Assembly: GCA_964468125.1 (NCBI GenBank)
Contig: CAYXVF010000018.1
Location: forward strand, 7,171 to 71,170
DNA length: 64,000 bases
Direction: 5' to 3'
Origin: CAYXVF01 sp964468125
GTDB lineage: Bacteria; Myxococcota; XYA12-FULL-58-9; CAYXVF01
In this document: positions 25,664-34,909 of the stretch, piece by piece
Numbering within the stretch: the stretch's first letter is position 1
How the letters are laid out: each line of letters opens with the position of its first letter
Notes under the pieces: model-generated
The model's database searches: none
Told to the model about the DNA's origin: nothing
The model's input: only the letters and a program-made list of their open reading frames with translations
Translations under genes and position numbers: made by a program

Positions 25664-28600
25664 ATGAATCGAACGCGAGCAGCCGGGCGTCATTCGTGGC
25701 TCATGGTCGTGATGATGGCGCCGTTTCTCACGGCGTTTGGGCCCGAGGGGTTTGATGAGGCGGAGAAGAAAGACGATCTCATCGCGAAGTTGTCGAGCGA
25801 CCTGAACAAGGTCGATCACTCGATCACGGTAACGAAGGATCTGATTCAGCGAAGCCCGGACGCGCCGTACCTCGCCGATCTCTACTTCCGCTTGGCCGAG
25901 CTCTATGTCGAGAAATCGCGATACACCTTCGCGCGGATCATGGAGCAGCAAACCGCCGGGGAGCGGGTGCTCTCCGGTGAGCAGTCGCTCGAAGTCACGC
26001 TGAACAAGAAGCTCGCCATCGAAACCTACGACAAGGTCTTGAATTCCTTCCCGGAGTACGAGAACAACGACCAGATCCGCTTCTTCAAGGCCCACGAGTT
26101 CCGCGAGCTCGGTCAATGGGAGGAGATGCTCAAGCAGTATCGAGAGCTGATCGAGAAATACCCGCAGAGCCCTTGGGCGATCGAAGCACGATTGATCATC
26201 GGCGACTACTACTTCGACAAGAACGAATTCGAGCCCGCGGAAGAGCAGTATCAGGCGATTCTCAAGGAGCCTGAGAGCCACATTCACGACATGGCTCGCT
26301 ATAAGGTCGGCTGGATTCGGATCAACGAAGAGAAATGGAAGGACGCGCTTCGGCTCTTTCGAGACGCGGTCGCCTCGAAGCGCAAAGAACGCAAGGCTGC
26401 CGTGGGAGACGCGAGCGGCATCGACGTCAAGCGCGAGGCAATGCTCGCCATGACCTGGCCCTATTCGGAGATCGCAAAGCCGAAAGACGCGCCCCAGTTC
26501 TTTCGAGATCTCGCGGACAGCAAGACGGTTTACACGACCGCACTCAAAAAGCTCGCAAATCGCTACTGGATCAAAACCCAGTATCCGGCGGCGGCGACCC
26601 TCTATCGTGAAATCGTGAAGTACTCGTCGGACATTGGTGAGAACATCGAGTACATCCAGCGGATCTACGAGTCCGTTCGCAACATGTCGGAACGCAATCC
26701 GGCCCGCTACGCGAACGCGGCCGACGACGTGGACGCGATCGTCGCCAACGTGGCTCGTTTCCAGAACCACATCACCTTCTCTGAGGAGGACAAAGGGCGC
26801 CTCATCAAGGACTTCGAGATCCGTGCGCGAGACTTGGCGACCCGCCTTCAGCTCGACGCTCAGAAGCGCAAGGACACCAAGAGTCTTCGCACCGCTGCGG
26901 AAGCCTACCGCAAGTATTTGTCGCTCTTCCGTGAGGGAGAGGATGTGCAGAAAATGATGAACAACCGGGCCGAGTCCCTGTTCATCGCGAAAGATTTTCT
27001 AGACGCGGGCGCGCAGTACGAAGAGATCGCGAAGGACATGGAAGACAGCCCGGAGCGGCGAGATATTCTCTACAGCTCGATACAGGCGTACTTTGAAGCG
27101 ATCTCCGAAGACACGGACTACCGTCGCCAGCATCCGAGCAAGCCGGGAATTCTGAATAAGCTCGAGCTCCTGAAAGCGCGTGAGGGCCTGAAGCAGCTCG
27201 GCGCCTACTACGTCAAGGTGTGGCCGAAGAGCGACAAGGCGGCGAACGTGAAGTTCAATGTGGCTCGCATGTACTACGAGCAAGGCGAATACGTGCGTGC
27301 CGCGGAGTTGTTCAAGGCCTTCATCGAAGCGCACCCGACCCATCCGGACGTAGCCATCGCCGGAAACCTGGCGCTCGACGGCCTCAACAAGATGGACGAC
27401 TACGAGGGCTTGGCAAAGCTCGCTCAGGCCTTCGTGAACAACAACAACATCCAGGACACTCGCTTCAAGAACGAGGTCAAGCAGCTGGCGGACGCGGCCC
27501 GTCGCCGTCAGGTCGAATTTAAGGTCTTGGAGACCTCCGGCGAAGACTTCAGCCAGACCATGCTCGGGGAGTGGGAGAAGAACAAAGGCACCGAGCAGGG
27601 CGAAGAGTTTCTCTACACCGCGTTCGTCAAATACAAAGGCGAAGGCAACGTCGAAGGGGTATTCGAGTTTGGCGGTCGGATGATGGGCGCCTACCCTGAC
27701 AGCGAGCGCAACGTCGACGTCCTTCAAACGATGGGCAAGTTTGCCCTCGATTCCGCGTTCTACGAGCGGGCCGCCTTCTACCTCCAGGAATACTACAAAC
27801 GCTTTCCGAAGCGGCCCGATGCGGCTGAGCTCCTCACGAGCGCGGCGAACATCTATTTCTACCTCGGTGACTACGAGAAGGCGGCAAAGACGTTCCGGAC
27901 CGTACGCATCGTGGGCAAGCGCGAGCAGGTCAAGGAAGCCAATCAGCGGCTGATGCAGATCTACGGGGAATCCGAGGACTGGGAACAGCTCGCCCGCGTG
28001 TCCCAGACGGCCCTGGAGTTCAGCCGGAACTGGCTGGGGGCTTCCTTTCATCTCGGGTTGGCCTACTCGAAGCAGGGCAAGGACGAGCTCGCGCTCCGCG
28101 AGCTTCAGCGCGCAGCGAGCATGAGTCCGGACGGGAGCGACTTTGACCAGGCCGCACAGGCACGGTCGCTCTTCGAGCTCGGACGCTTGGCGCAGAAATC
28201 CTACGACGCGCTGCAGTTGGCGCCGGACTCGGACCTGCAACAGGTACTCGGCACGAAGCAGCAGTACCTGGCCGAGATCTCGGACGTCTACACCCGTGCG
28301 ATCAACACCGGCCGTGGAAAATGGGTCATCGCGTCGGCCCACGGTCTGGCGCGCCTCAATCTCGGCTTCGCCGAATTTCTGAAGAACGCACCTGTTCCCG
28401 ACGGCGTGAACCCGCAGGAATATCGGCAAGCGCTGGCAGCCGAGGCGGCGCCCTTCGAGGGCAACGCAAAGGAGCTGATGAAGGTCTGCGGTCAGAAGTC
28501 GAAGGAGCTGAAAATCTTCAGCGCCTATGCCACCGCCTGCCTCACGGCGAGCTTCGACAGCGTGATCGAGACGGCCCGACGTGCGCGCAGCTCCGCACAG

Positions 28601-29044
28601 GGGGGCGATGCCTATCAGAATCAGCTTCTCGCCATTCGCAAAGAGCTCGCGAAGAAGCCAAACAGCATCGAGAAGCTCGAAGAGATGGCCAAGCTTTCGA
28701 TGTCGGTGGGAGACTATCACCTGGCCCTCCTCGCCCTGCAGAAGGCGGAGGAGCTCGACCCTCGTCGCGCGCAGACCCAGAATCTGATGGGTGTCGTTCA
28801 GTGGCAGCTCGGCGAGCCGCAAGACGCCTATGACCATCTGACGAACGCCTACAAGCGCCGTGAGCCAGCCGCGGCGGCAAACCTCGCCGCGCTCTTCGCC
28901 GAGTACGGATATGAAACGGAATCGCGCGCGTTTCTCGGACGCGCCGGTGATTTGAATACGGCAAATCTCTCTTCGCCGGAGTATCACCCTGCGGTGAATC
29001 GACTTCGGGAGGGAACTCTCACGACCGCAGGAGGTGATTCATGA
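25664..29044 (+). CDS. Large periplasmic TPR protein, GltD/AgmU-like
   Basis: 1126 aa from ATG 25664, which has GAGG six bases upstream; GTG 25652 overlapping the preceding stop is the alternative. The N-terminal hydrophobic stretch (HSWLMVVMMAPFLTAFG) serves as signal. Almost the whole length is a solenoid of degenerate TPR units, for example YFRLAELYVEKSRYTFA, KAHEFRELGQWEEML, YYEQGEYVRAAELFKAF and FYLGDYEKAAKTFRTV. Size and position match GltD (AgmU) of M. xanthus, a periplasmic scaffold of the gliding complex. ATGA overlap with the next gene. Confidence 0.6.
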   Translation: MNRTRAAGRHSWLMVVMMAPFLTAFGPEGFDEAEKKDDLIAKLSSDLNKVDHSITVTKDLIQRSPDAPYLADLYFRLAELYVEKSRYTFARIMEQQTAGERVLSGEQSLEVTLNKKLAIETYDKVLNSFPEYENNDQIRFFKAHEFRELGQWEEMLKQYRELIEKYPQSPWAIEARLIIGDYYFDKNEFEPAEEQYQAILKEPESHIHDMARYKVGWIRINEEKWKDALRLFRDAVASKRKERKAAVGDASGIDVKREAMLAMTWPYSEIAKPKDAPQFFRDLADSKTVYTTALKKLANRYWIKTQYPAAATLYREIVKYSSDIGENIEYIQRIYESVRNMSERNPARYANAADDVDAIVANVARFQNHITFSEEDKGRLIKDFEIRARDLATRLQLDAQKRKDTKSLRTAAEAYRKYLSLFREGEDVQKMMNNRAESLFIAKDFLDAGAQYEEIAKDMEDSPERRDILYSSIQAYFEAISEDTDYRRQHPSKPGILNKLELLKAREGLKQLGAYYVKVWPKSDKAANVKFNVARMYYEQGEYVRAAELFKAFIEAHPTHPDVAIAGNLALDGLNKMDDYEGLAKLAQAFVNNNNIQDTRFKNEVKQLADAARRRQVEFKVLETSGEDFSQTMLGEWEKNKGTEQGEEFLYTAFVKYKGEGNVEGVFEFGGRMMGAYPDSERNVDVLQTMGKFALDSAFYERAAFYLQEYYKRFPKRPDAAELLTSAANIYFYLGDYEKAAKTFRTVRIVGKREQVKEANQRLMQIYGESEDWEQLARVSQTALEFSRNWLGASFHLGLAYSKQGKDELALRELQRAASMSPDGSDFDQAAQARSLFELGRLAQKSYDALQLAPDSDLQQVLGTKQQYLAEISDVYTRAINTGRGKWVIASAHGLARLNLGFAEFLKNAPVPDGVNPQEYRQALAAEAAPFEGNAKELMKVCGQKSKELKIFSAYATACLTASFDSVIETARRARSSAQGGDAYQNQLLAIRKELAKKPNSIEKLEEMAKLSMSVGDYHLALLALQKAEELDPRRAQTQNLMGVVQWQLGEPQDAYDHLTNAYKRREPAAAANLAALFAEYGYETESRAFLGRAGDLNTANLSSPEYHPAVNRLREGTLTTAGGDS

Positions 29045-29700
29045 GATGTGCCTCGATCGCGCTGGTCTCGCTTCTGGTCTCTGCTTGCGGTGGCCTCGGG
29101 TATCAAGTCGACCGCGACCTTCTCAACGAGGTCAGCGTGGAGAATAAGCTGACGCTCTTCGATGCGGAAAACGATGTGTCGATCGCCCTCGATGAGCGCG
29201 AGCAGATCCGGCGGGAGATCCAGCTCGTGAAGCAGGAAATCGAGGATACGGAAAAGCAGATCGAGGAAGCTCGGGAGGATGCGGACCGAGCCGCCGACAA
29301 GGGCGACGCAGAACGCGAGCAGGTCGCTGTAATGGCCGAGGAGGTCTTCTACCTCAAGAAGGACTTCCTAAAAGAGCAGATCGGTCTACTGCGGGAACGG
29401 CTCTCTGTGCAGGAATCTTATATCTATGTCGCATTCGCCAAGTACGAGCTCGCAAAGGCCAAGCTGGTCAAGAAGAACAACGTGCGCGGCGCTCAAGACA
29501 TCGACATCGAGGACTTTGAAGAGCAGGTCGATGAGTACGTCCTTAAGGCGAGAGACATGAATCAGGACTTCGCCGAGTATGAGCAGGAGGTCGAGCAGGT
29601 GAAGCAGGCTTGGCTGACGCGCCGCGAGGAGCTGCAGAAAGCCAGCGGCGGTGGCTTGGGGAGTCCTTGGGCGGAAGACAGCGCGCTTTGGGGATTCTGA
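29041..29700 (+). CDS. Coiled-coil lipoprotein, GltE-like
   Basis: 219 aa. Lipobox LVSAC near residue 16, then a long charged helical region with heptad-like spacing (REQIRREIQLVKQEIEDTEK, REQVAVMAEEVFYLKKDF). It is predicted to be a lipid-anchored periplasmic coiled coil. Its place directly after the large TPR gene corresponds to gltE after gltD in Myxococcus; this is inferred from order, size and class only. Last gene of the overlapping series; a 117-bp gap follows. Confidence 0.6.
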   Translation: MRCASIALVSLLVSACGGLGYQVDRDLLNEVSVENKLTLFDAENDVSIALDEREQIRREIQLVKQEIEDTEKQIEEAREDADRAADKGDAEREQVAVMAEEVFYLKKDFLKEQIGLLRERLSVQESYIYVAFAKYELAKAKLVKKNNVRGAQDIDIEDFEEQVDEYVLKARDMNQDFAEYEQEVEQVKQAWLTRREELQKASGGGLGSPWAEDSALWGF

Positions 29701-29817
29701 TCGCCTGCGCCGCGATGGTCCCTGATTTTCGTCTCCCTGGGCCGGGCGATGACGTAGAGGTGACGAGATGGTAAGGAGAAGTCAGGGGATGAGTCCTCCG
29801 GGCACAGGGGGTTTTCG

Positions 29818-31788
29818 ATGATCGACGCTCGGCAGGTGGGCCCGTTGCTCGCAGCGGTGCTCGCAATCACGTTTTCCACCGCGACCTTTGCGCAGTCCGA
29901 CGCGCCGGACGGGGTTCCGCCGGAACGCCTCAAGTTCAGCAACCCCAAAGGGATCATTCGAAAGTACGAGCGACTCGCCCGGCAAAACCCGGAGGACGCG
30001 CAGGCGATCTATATTCTCGGATTGGCCTATTTTAAGGCGGGGAACCTCGAAAAGTCGGAGGAGTTCTTTGCGCAGTGCACGAAGCTCACTCCAAATGATG
30101 ATGATGCGCACTACGCTTTAGGGCTGGTGCGCCGCCGCATGAAGAACTACGCGGGCGCGATAGCGGCCTTCAACGCGGCGATTGCCGTGAACGAAGACGC
30201 ACCGGAGGTTCACTTCGACATCGGCTTGACCCACTTGGAGCGGAGCAAATGGCCTGCGGCGATCGACGCGTTTAGGGCGGCGCTGCAGCTGCGGCCCACT
30301 TTTGCTGCAGCCCACTTCAATCTCGGAGTGGCGTTGGAGAAGAATGGCCAGTTCGAGGTCGCGATCAACGAATACAATCGGACCCTCGAGCTCGACAAAG
30401 ACTTCGTGCCGGCGCTCATCAATTTGGGCAAGGCCTACGCCGAGCGCGGCTTCAACGACAAGGCGATCTCGACGTTCAAGCGGGCCGCGCAGATCGACGA
30501 GAAAGAAGGCGACGCCTACTACAATATCGGTGTCATCTACCAGCGACGAAAAGAGTTCACGAAGGCGATCGAGCAGTACGAGCTCGCGGTAAAGGCGGAC
30601 CCGCGCCACCCGGAGGCGCACAACAATCTCGGAGTCATTTACGACAAGCTCGGCGACCAGAAGAATCGCATCAAACACTTTCGAGCGGCGGTACGCGCCA
30701 AACCTGATTTTGCCGACGCGCACTTCAACCTGGGGCTCGCTTATTACAAAGAAGGCAAGTTCGATGACGCCAAGCGCAGCTTTGATGACGTCATCAGCAT
30801 CAAGCCCGATCACTCGGACGCTCAGTTACACATCGGAGAGATCTACTACCAGCAGGGGCGCGTAAAGGATGCGCTGCGTGCGTACAAGAAGGCGCTCAAC
30901 GACGCCCCAGAAAGCTCGGACATTCATCGCAAGATGGGGCGTGCGCACTTTGATGACGGCAAGTACGACGAGGCGATCAAGGAATTCAACACGGTCATCA
31001 ACATGGAGGGGGACGACCCAAAGACCCTCGCAATGCTCGGCCGCGCCTACGCCGCCAAGCGTGATTGGGGGCAGGCCATGCGTTCCTACGAGCGCGCCCT
31101 CGAAATGGACGAAGAGGACGCGAAGATTCGGGTGGAGTTTGCCAACGCTTTACTCGAGCTCAATTACTCGAAGCGCGCGGTAGAGGAGATGAAGAAGGCC
31201 ACCCAACTGGCGCCGAACAAGGCCGAGGCTTGGGTTGGCCTCGGTTCCATCAACCTGCGCCAGGGCAAGCTCGGCGACGCGGAGTCGAACTTCAAAAAAG
31301 CCGTCGAGCTCGCCCCGGACTACCCGAACGGATACGTCGGGCTCGCCGGGGTACTCGGAGCGCGCAACGACACGAAAGGGCAGATCGAAAACCTGAAGAA
31401 GGCGCTCGCGATCGACCCGAAGAGCGCTGAAGCGCACATGGAGCTCGGTCTCGCGCTCTACACCGAGAAGAAGGCGCGTGACGCGATCCGGCGGCTCCAG
31501 CGCGCTCTCGAGCTGGACCCAGACCTCGCAAAAGCGGCATACTATCTCGGATTTGCGTACTTCAACCAACGCGACGAAGGGAACGCTGTGGAAGCCTTTG
31601 AGCAGGCAGCCACGATCGACCCGGACTATGCCGAGGCTCACTACCAGCTCGGCCAAATCTACGAGAAGCAGGGAAAGAAGGACCAGGCGATCGCTGCCTA
31701 CCGGGCGGCCGTGAAGGCCAAATCCGACTACACCGACGCCGTTCTCGCCTTGAAGAAAATCGCACCGGACACCTCGGCACCCAAATGA
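29818..31788 (+). CDS. Exported protein of about 16 TPR repeats
   Basis: 656 aa. Signal peptide ending ATFAQ, then near-uniform 34-residue TPRs from about residue 60 to the end, each with the A-x-Y-x-L-G pattern (AQAIYILGLAYFKAGNLEKS, AEAHYQLGQIYEKQGKKDQA). The repeats are much more regular than those of the upstream Glt-like proteins, as in superhelical scaffolds such as O-linked GlcNAc-transferase TPR arms, but no catalytic domain follows. It is a probable periplasmic scaffold. It may form its own transcription unit or end the Glt-like operon. Confidence 0.75.
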   Translation: MIDARQVGPLLAAVLAITFSTATFAQSDAPDGVPPERLKFSNPKGIIRKYERLARQNPEDAQAIYILGLAYFKAGNLEKSEEFFAQCTKLTPNDDDAHYALGLVRRRMKNYAGAIAAFNAAIAVNEDAPEVHFDIGLTHLERSKWPAAIDAFRAALQLRPTFAAAHFNLGVALEKNGQFEVAINEYNRTLELDKDFVPALINLGKAYAERGFNDKAISTFKRAAQIDEKEGDAYYNIGVIYQRRKEFTKAIEQYELAVKADPRHPEAHNNLGVIYDKLGDQKNRIKHFRAAVRAKPDFADAHFNLGLAYYKEGKFDDAKRSFDDVISIKPDHSDAQLHIGEIYYQQGRVKDALRAYKKALNDAPESSDIHRKMGRAHFDDGKYDEAIKEFNTVINMEGDDPKTLAMLGRAYAAKRDWGQAMRSYERALEMDEEDAKIRVEFANALLELNYSKRAVEEMKKATQLAPNKAEAWVGLGSINLRQGKLGDAESNFKKAVELAPDYPNGYVGLAGVLGARNDTKGQIENLKKALAIDPKSAEAHMELGLALYTEKKARDAIRRLQRALELDPDLAKAAYYLGFAYFNQRDEGNAVEAFEQAATIDPDYAEAHYQLGQIYEKQGKKDQAIAAYRAAVKAKSDYTDAVLALKKIAPDTSAPK

Positions 31789-31821
31789 GTGACGGGCTCG
31801 CATCGAGCCTCGAGCGGAACT

Positions 31822-32454
31822 ATGAGCGAAAACGACAACGTTGACCGCCGCCGGTTCCTCCTCTTCATGGGAGGAGGCGTGGTCGCTGCCGGGGGCGCGG
31901 TTGCGCTCTATCTAGAGAACCGTGAGAAGGCACCCTCAGTCGATGTGACCGTGGTGCCTCTAGAGGAACGCGCGAAGCCCCTCGGCTCGGACCTCGTGGT
32001 GGAGCGCAACGCGGTTCTACCCTTGCAGCACGTCGCGACGCTGACCGCAGTGATGGAGACGATTTATCCGAGCGGCCCAGAAGGTCCGGGCGCAGTCGAC
32101 GTTGGTGCCTTCGACTACGTGATCGAACAGCTCCGGCGGCGCGACATGCAGGGGGCGCGTCGTATTCTGATGCGCGGCGCGGCGCAGGCGAACCGCGTGT
32201 CGGTCACTCGCCACAACGCGGGTTTTCTGAACTGCGATGCGGACCAGCGGCACGACGTCCTGCAGGCGATGTACGACGGCGAGGGTGCGCGCGGAGCCTT
32301 CATTCCACGCGAATTCGTTCAGTTCATGGTGGCGCTGACACTCGAGGGCATGTTCACGCACCCGGTCTACGGCGGCAACCGCGACGGGGCGGGCTGGAAT
32401 CTCATTGGTTACGACGGGGCGTGTACCGCTCCCACCTTGAAGGCGCCCCTGTGA
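31822..32454 (+). CDS. Tat-exported gluconate 2-dehydrogenase subunit 3-like protein
   Basis: 210 aa from ATG 31822. A twin-arginine signal (DRRRFLLFMGGGVVAAGG) precedes a helical domain with ETIYPSGPEGPGAVDVG, matching the subunit 3 family of membrane-bound gluconate/sugar dehydrogenases. It has no cofactor motif of its own. The GTG of the GMC oxidoreductase overlaps its stop. The flavoprotein lacks a signal, so this subunit probably carries it through the Tat system and stabilises it in the periplasm. Confidence 0.8.
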   Translation: MSENDNVDRRRFLLFMGGGVVAAGGAVALYLENREKAPSVDVTVVPLEERAKPLGSDLVVERNAVLPLQHVATLTAVMETIYPSGPEGPGAVDVGAFDYVIEQLRRRDMQGARRILMRGAAQANRVSVTRHNAGFLNCDADQRHDVLQAMYDGEGARGAFIPREFVQFMVALTLEGMFTHPVYGGNRDGAGWNLIGYDGACTAPTLKAPL

Positions 32455-34112
32455 GCACGATTGAAACGGACGTGGTGGTCGTTGGTAGCGGCGCAGGAGG
32501 CGCACCGCTCGCGCTCACCTTGGCGCGCGCCGGGGTCAACGTCGTGATCCTCGAGCGTGGGCGCTGGTACAAGAAGGAGGATTTCCACTACGACGAGCTC
32601 GGTGTGGCGCGTCGCAACTTCCTCGTTCCCTCGGCGCGAACGGACCCGCACATCGTGCTCGAAACGGGGCGAGAGCCCGCTCGCACGAACGAGGGCTGGA
32701 TCGCCATCTGCGTTGGCGGGGGCACAGTTCACTGGAGCGGCTTCGCCTATCGCTTTCGCCCGGAGGACTTCCAGATCCGTGACATTCTCGGGCCCATCAC
32801 GGGCGCCAACCACGCGAACTGGCCGATCACCTACGATGAGCTCGAGCCGTACTACGCGATGGTCGACCGGGAGGTTGGCATTACGGGGCCGGACGATGAG
32901 GGTGACCAGGTCGGGCCGCGCTCGAGCGGTTACCCTCTTCCTCCGGTGGTGACCCATCCTGCCGGTACGCTGCTCGACGAGGCAGCAAAAAAGCTCGGCG
33001 CGCGCTGCACGATCACGCCGCGGGCGGTGCTGAGTCAGCCTTATCAGGGGCGCGAGGCCTGTCGCTACCACGACGTGTGCGGCAGCTTTGGCTGCAACGT
33101 CGGGGCCAAGGGCAGCACGATGGAGGCCCTGATTCCGAAGGCCGTCCAGACCGGCAAGTGCAAGGTCATCGCCGGCGCGCGTGCCCATCAGATCGAGACG
33201 GATGCCACGGGAAAGGCGACTGGCGTCGTCTACCGCGACTTCAACGACATCGACCATCGCGTCAAGGCGCGTGTCGTGGTCGTCGCGGCCTCGGCGGTCG
33301 AGACGGTCCGCCTGCTCCTGATGTCTTCGAGCGAGGCGCATCCCGGTGGCATCGGCAACGCAGATGGTCAGCTGGGTCGCAATTTCATGTTCTCGACCCT
33401 GTCCAAAGCGCATGGATCGTTCGATTACACGAAGAACGAGAAGTGGCGAGAGGTCTTTGCGCCGAAGGCGCCGTTCCTCGGCCGTTCGACGGCATCGTTT
33501 TATATGCCTCGTGACGAGAAGGCAGGTGTGATCAAGGGGGGAGGCTTGGGCTTTCTCTTTCCGGCGGGTGGGCCCGTCTTTCAGAGCGAAATCGTCGCAG
33601 AGAAGGGGGAGGGGCTCACCTTTGGAAAGGCCCTCAAGGAGCGTCTCGCCCACTACTGGACCGAACAGCGTCAGATCGACTGCGAGACGTTTGGCGAGTA
33701 CCTGCCAAACGATGGCACCCGCGTGGATTTGGATCCAACGATCGCCGACGAGCTCGGTTTTCCCGCCGCACGGATCCTGATCGACCGGCACCCGCAGGAC
33801 CTGGTCGTTTCCGAGTACCTGGGTCAGCGCGGCGCCGAGCTCTTGGACGCCGCCGGCGCTCAGGAGGTCTGGATCTCGAACCTGGGGGGAAGCACCAAGC
33901 ATCTCCCGATGGGCGGCTGTCGAATGGGTAATGACCCAGAGAGCAGCTACGTCGACCGGAGCTGCCGTGTGCACGGTGCACCGAACGTCTTCGTCTCCGA
34001 TGGGTCGGTGTTCCCGTCCTCTGGCGGTTGGCCTCCGACGATGACGATCATGGCGAACTCCTTCCGCGTCGGGGAGGCGATCACCCAGGCGCTCGAGCGC
34101 AAAGACCTCTAA
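32451..34112 (+). CDS. GMC-family flavin dehydrogenase, large subunit
   Basis: 553 aa from GTG 32451. The FAD Rossmann motif VVVGSGAGGAPLALTLA is at about 8-24, followed by ILERG. A cysteine-bearing stretch, CRYHDVCGSFGCNVGAKGS, lies in the middle and GGSTKHLPMGGCRMG plus SDGSVFPSSGGWPPTMTIM at the end, as in the gluconate/sorbitol dehydrogenase type GMC enzymes. It probably oxidises a sugar, polyol or alcohol in the periplasm with electrons going to a quinone or cytochrome. No cytochrome c subunit is encoded next to it. Confidence 0.85.
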   Translation: MSTIETDVVVVGSGAGGAPLALTLARAGVNVVILERGRWYKKEDFHYDELGVARRNFLVPSARTDPHIVLETGREPARTNEGWIAICVGGGTVHWSGFAYRFRPEDFQIRDILGPITGANHANWPITYDELEPYYAMVDREVGITGPDDEGDQVGPRSSGYPLPPVVTHPAGTLLDEAAKKLGARCTITPRAVLSQPYQGREACRYHDVCGSFGCNVGAKGSTMEALIPKAVQTGKCKVIAGARAHQIETDATGKATGVVYRDFNDIDHRVKARVVVVAASAVETVRLLLMSSSEAHPGGIGNADGQLGRNFMFSTLSKAHGSFDYTKNEKWREVFAPKAPFLGRSTASFYMPRDEKAGVIKGGGLGFLFPAGGPVFQSEIVAEKGEGLTFGKALKERLAHYWTEQRQIDCETFGEYLPNDGTRVDLDPTIADELGFPAARILIDRHPQDLVVSEYLGQRGAELLDAAGAQEVWISNLGGSTKHLPMGGCRMGNDPESSYVDRSCRVHGAPNVFVSDGSVFPSSGGWPPTMTIMANSFRVGEAITQALERKDL

Positions 34113-34115
34113 CGG

Positions 34116-34763
34116 TCACTCGCTGTCTGGCACCGGCTCGAGCACCGATGCGTCAAAGGCGGGGAGGGGGATCAGGTCGACGTTGAAGTCACCGATGCCG
34201 TGAAACGACGTGCCGTCAGCGTTCTTCCGCGTGTAGGTGAACCAGCCCGCAGCACCGAGGTTCGTATTCTTGCCGCTCGCACTGTAGCCGAGCTGGAATG
34301 GATAGCTGCCGTTCGAGGGACGCAGCACGAAGCGGACTTCATCGCCTCGGTCGTTCTCCATCGCCGCTTCGCCGAAGTAGAAATAGAGCCAGCGCTCGAC
34401 GATGGCGTCCGGCTGCGCCCCCCGGTCGAGCTCCCGTTTCGGGCCGCCCGTGCCGACCCCCGCATCGCCCTGACCGCGGTAGACGAGCGGCACGTTCACG
34501 ACCCAGCGCTCGCCTGCGGACGGCCCGTCGCTCACCACCGCCGTGCCCCGAAGGGACGAATTCAGGCCATCCACCCGGAAAAAGGCGTCGTCCAGAAAGT
34601 GAAGGCGCACCTGCTTTTTTGAATCGCCGTCATCGAGGCCCTTGAACCAGATCGCGTGACCACCCGCGGCCCCGCCCACGGACGGGTCCGCCAAGGCAGC
34701 CTCCGCGCGAAACAGCAACGAGGGGTCGGAGGCGGTGACTGCGACGAAAGCGAGGATCCACAT
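34116..34763 (-). CDS. Unknown secreted protein
   Basis: 215 aa. A short hydrophobic N-terminus (MWILAFVAVTASDPSLLF) may be an imperfect signal peptide. The rest is beta-rich and includes AIWFKGLDDGDS, RLHFLDDAFFRVDG, WVVNVPLVYRGQGDAG and YPFQLGYSASGKN. This resembles exosortase/PEP-CTERM-type surface proteins, but there is no C-terminal sorting tail. I do not recognise the family. Divergent from the lamin-tail lipoprotein with 146 bp between. Confidence 0.5.
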   Translation of the reverse strand: MWILAFVAVTASDPSLLFRAEAALADPSVGGAAGGHAIWFKGLDDGDSKKQVRLHFLDDAFFRVDGLNSSLRGTAVVSDGPSAGERWVVNVPLVYRGQGDAGVGTGGPKRELDRGAQPDAIVERWLYFYFGEAAMENDRGDEVRFVLRPSNGSYPFQLGYSASGKNTNLGAAGWFTYTRKNADGTSFHGIGDFNVDLIPLPAFDASVLEPVPDSE

Positions 34764-34909
34764 GTGTCCTGCGAGTGTTCACCCGGCCGACGCCGGGAGC
34801 ACGCCCAAAGATGTAAAAGTTCCCGGCGTTCACCGGTTGTTGAAGGGAAATGTGAGATATGGCTCAATCCGGCCTCCACCCGCACCGCCTGTCCTCACGA
34901 GGTCAAAGA

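Noticed and set aside
26999..28987. 662-codon minus-strand frame opposite the large TPR gene
   Set aside because: No recognisable protein; mirrors codon positions of the real TPR gene.
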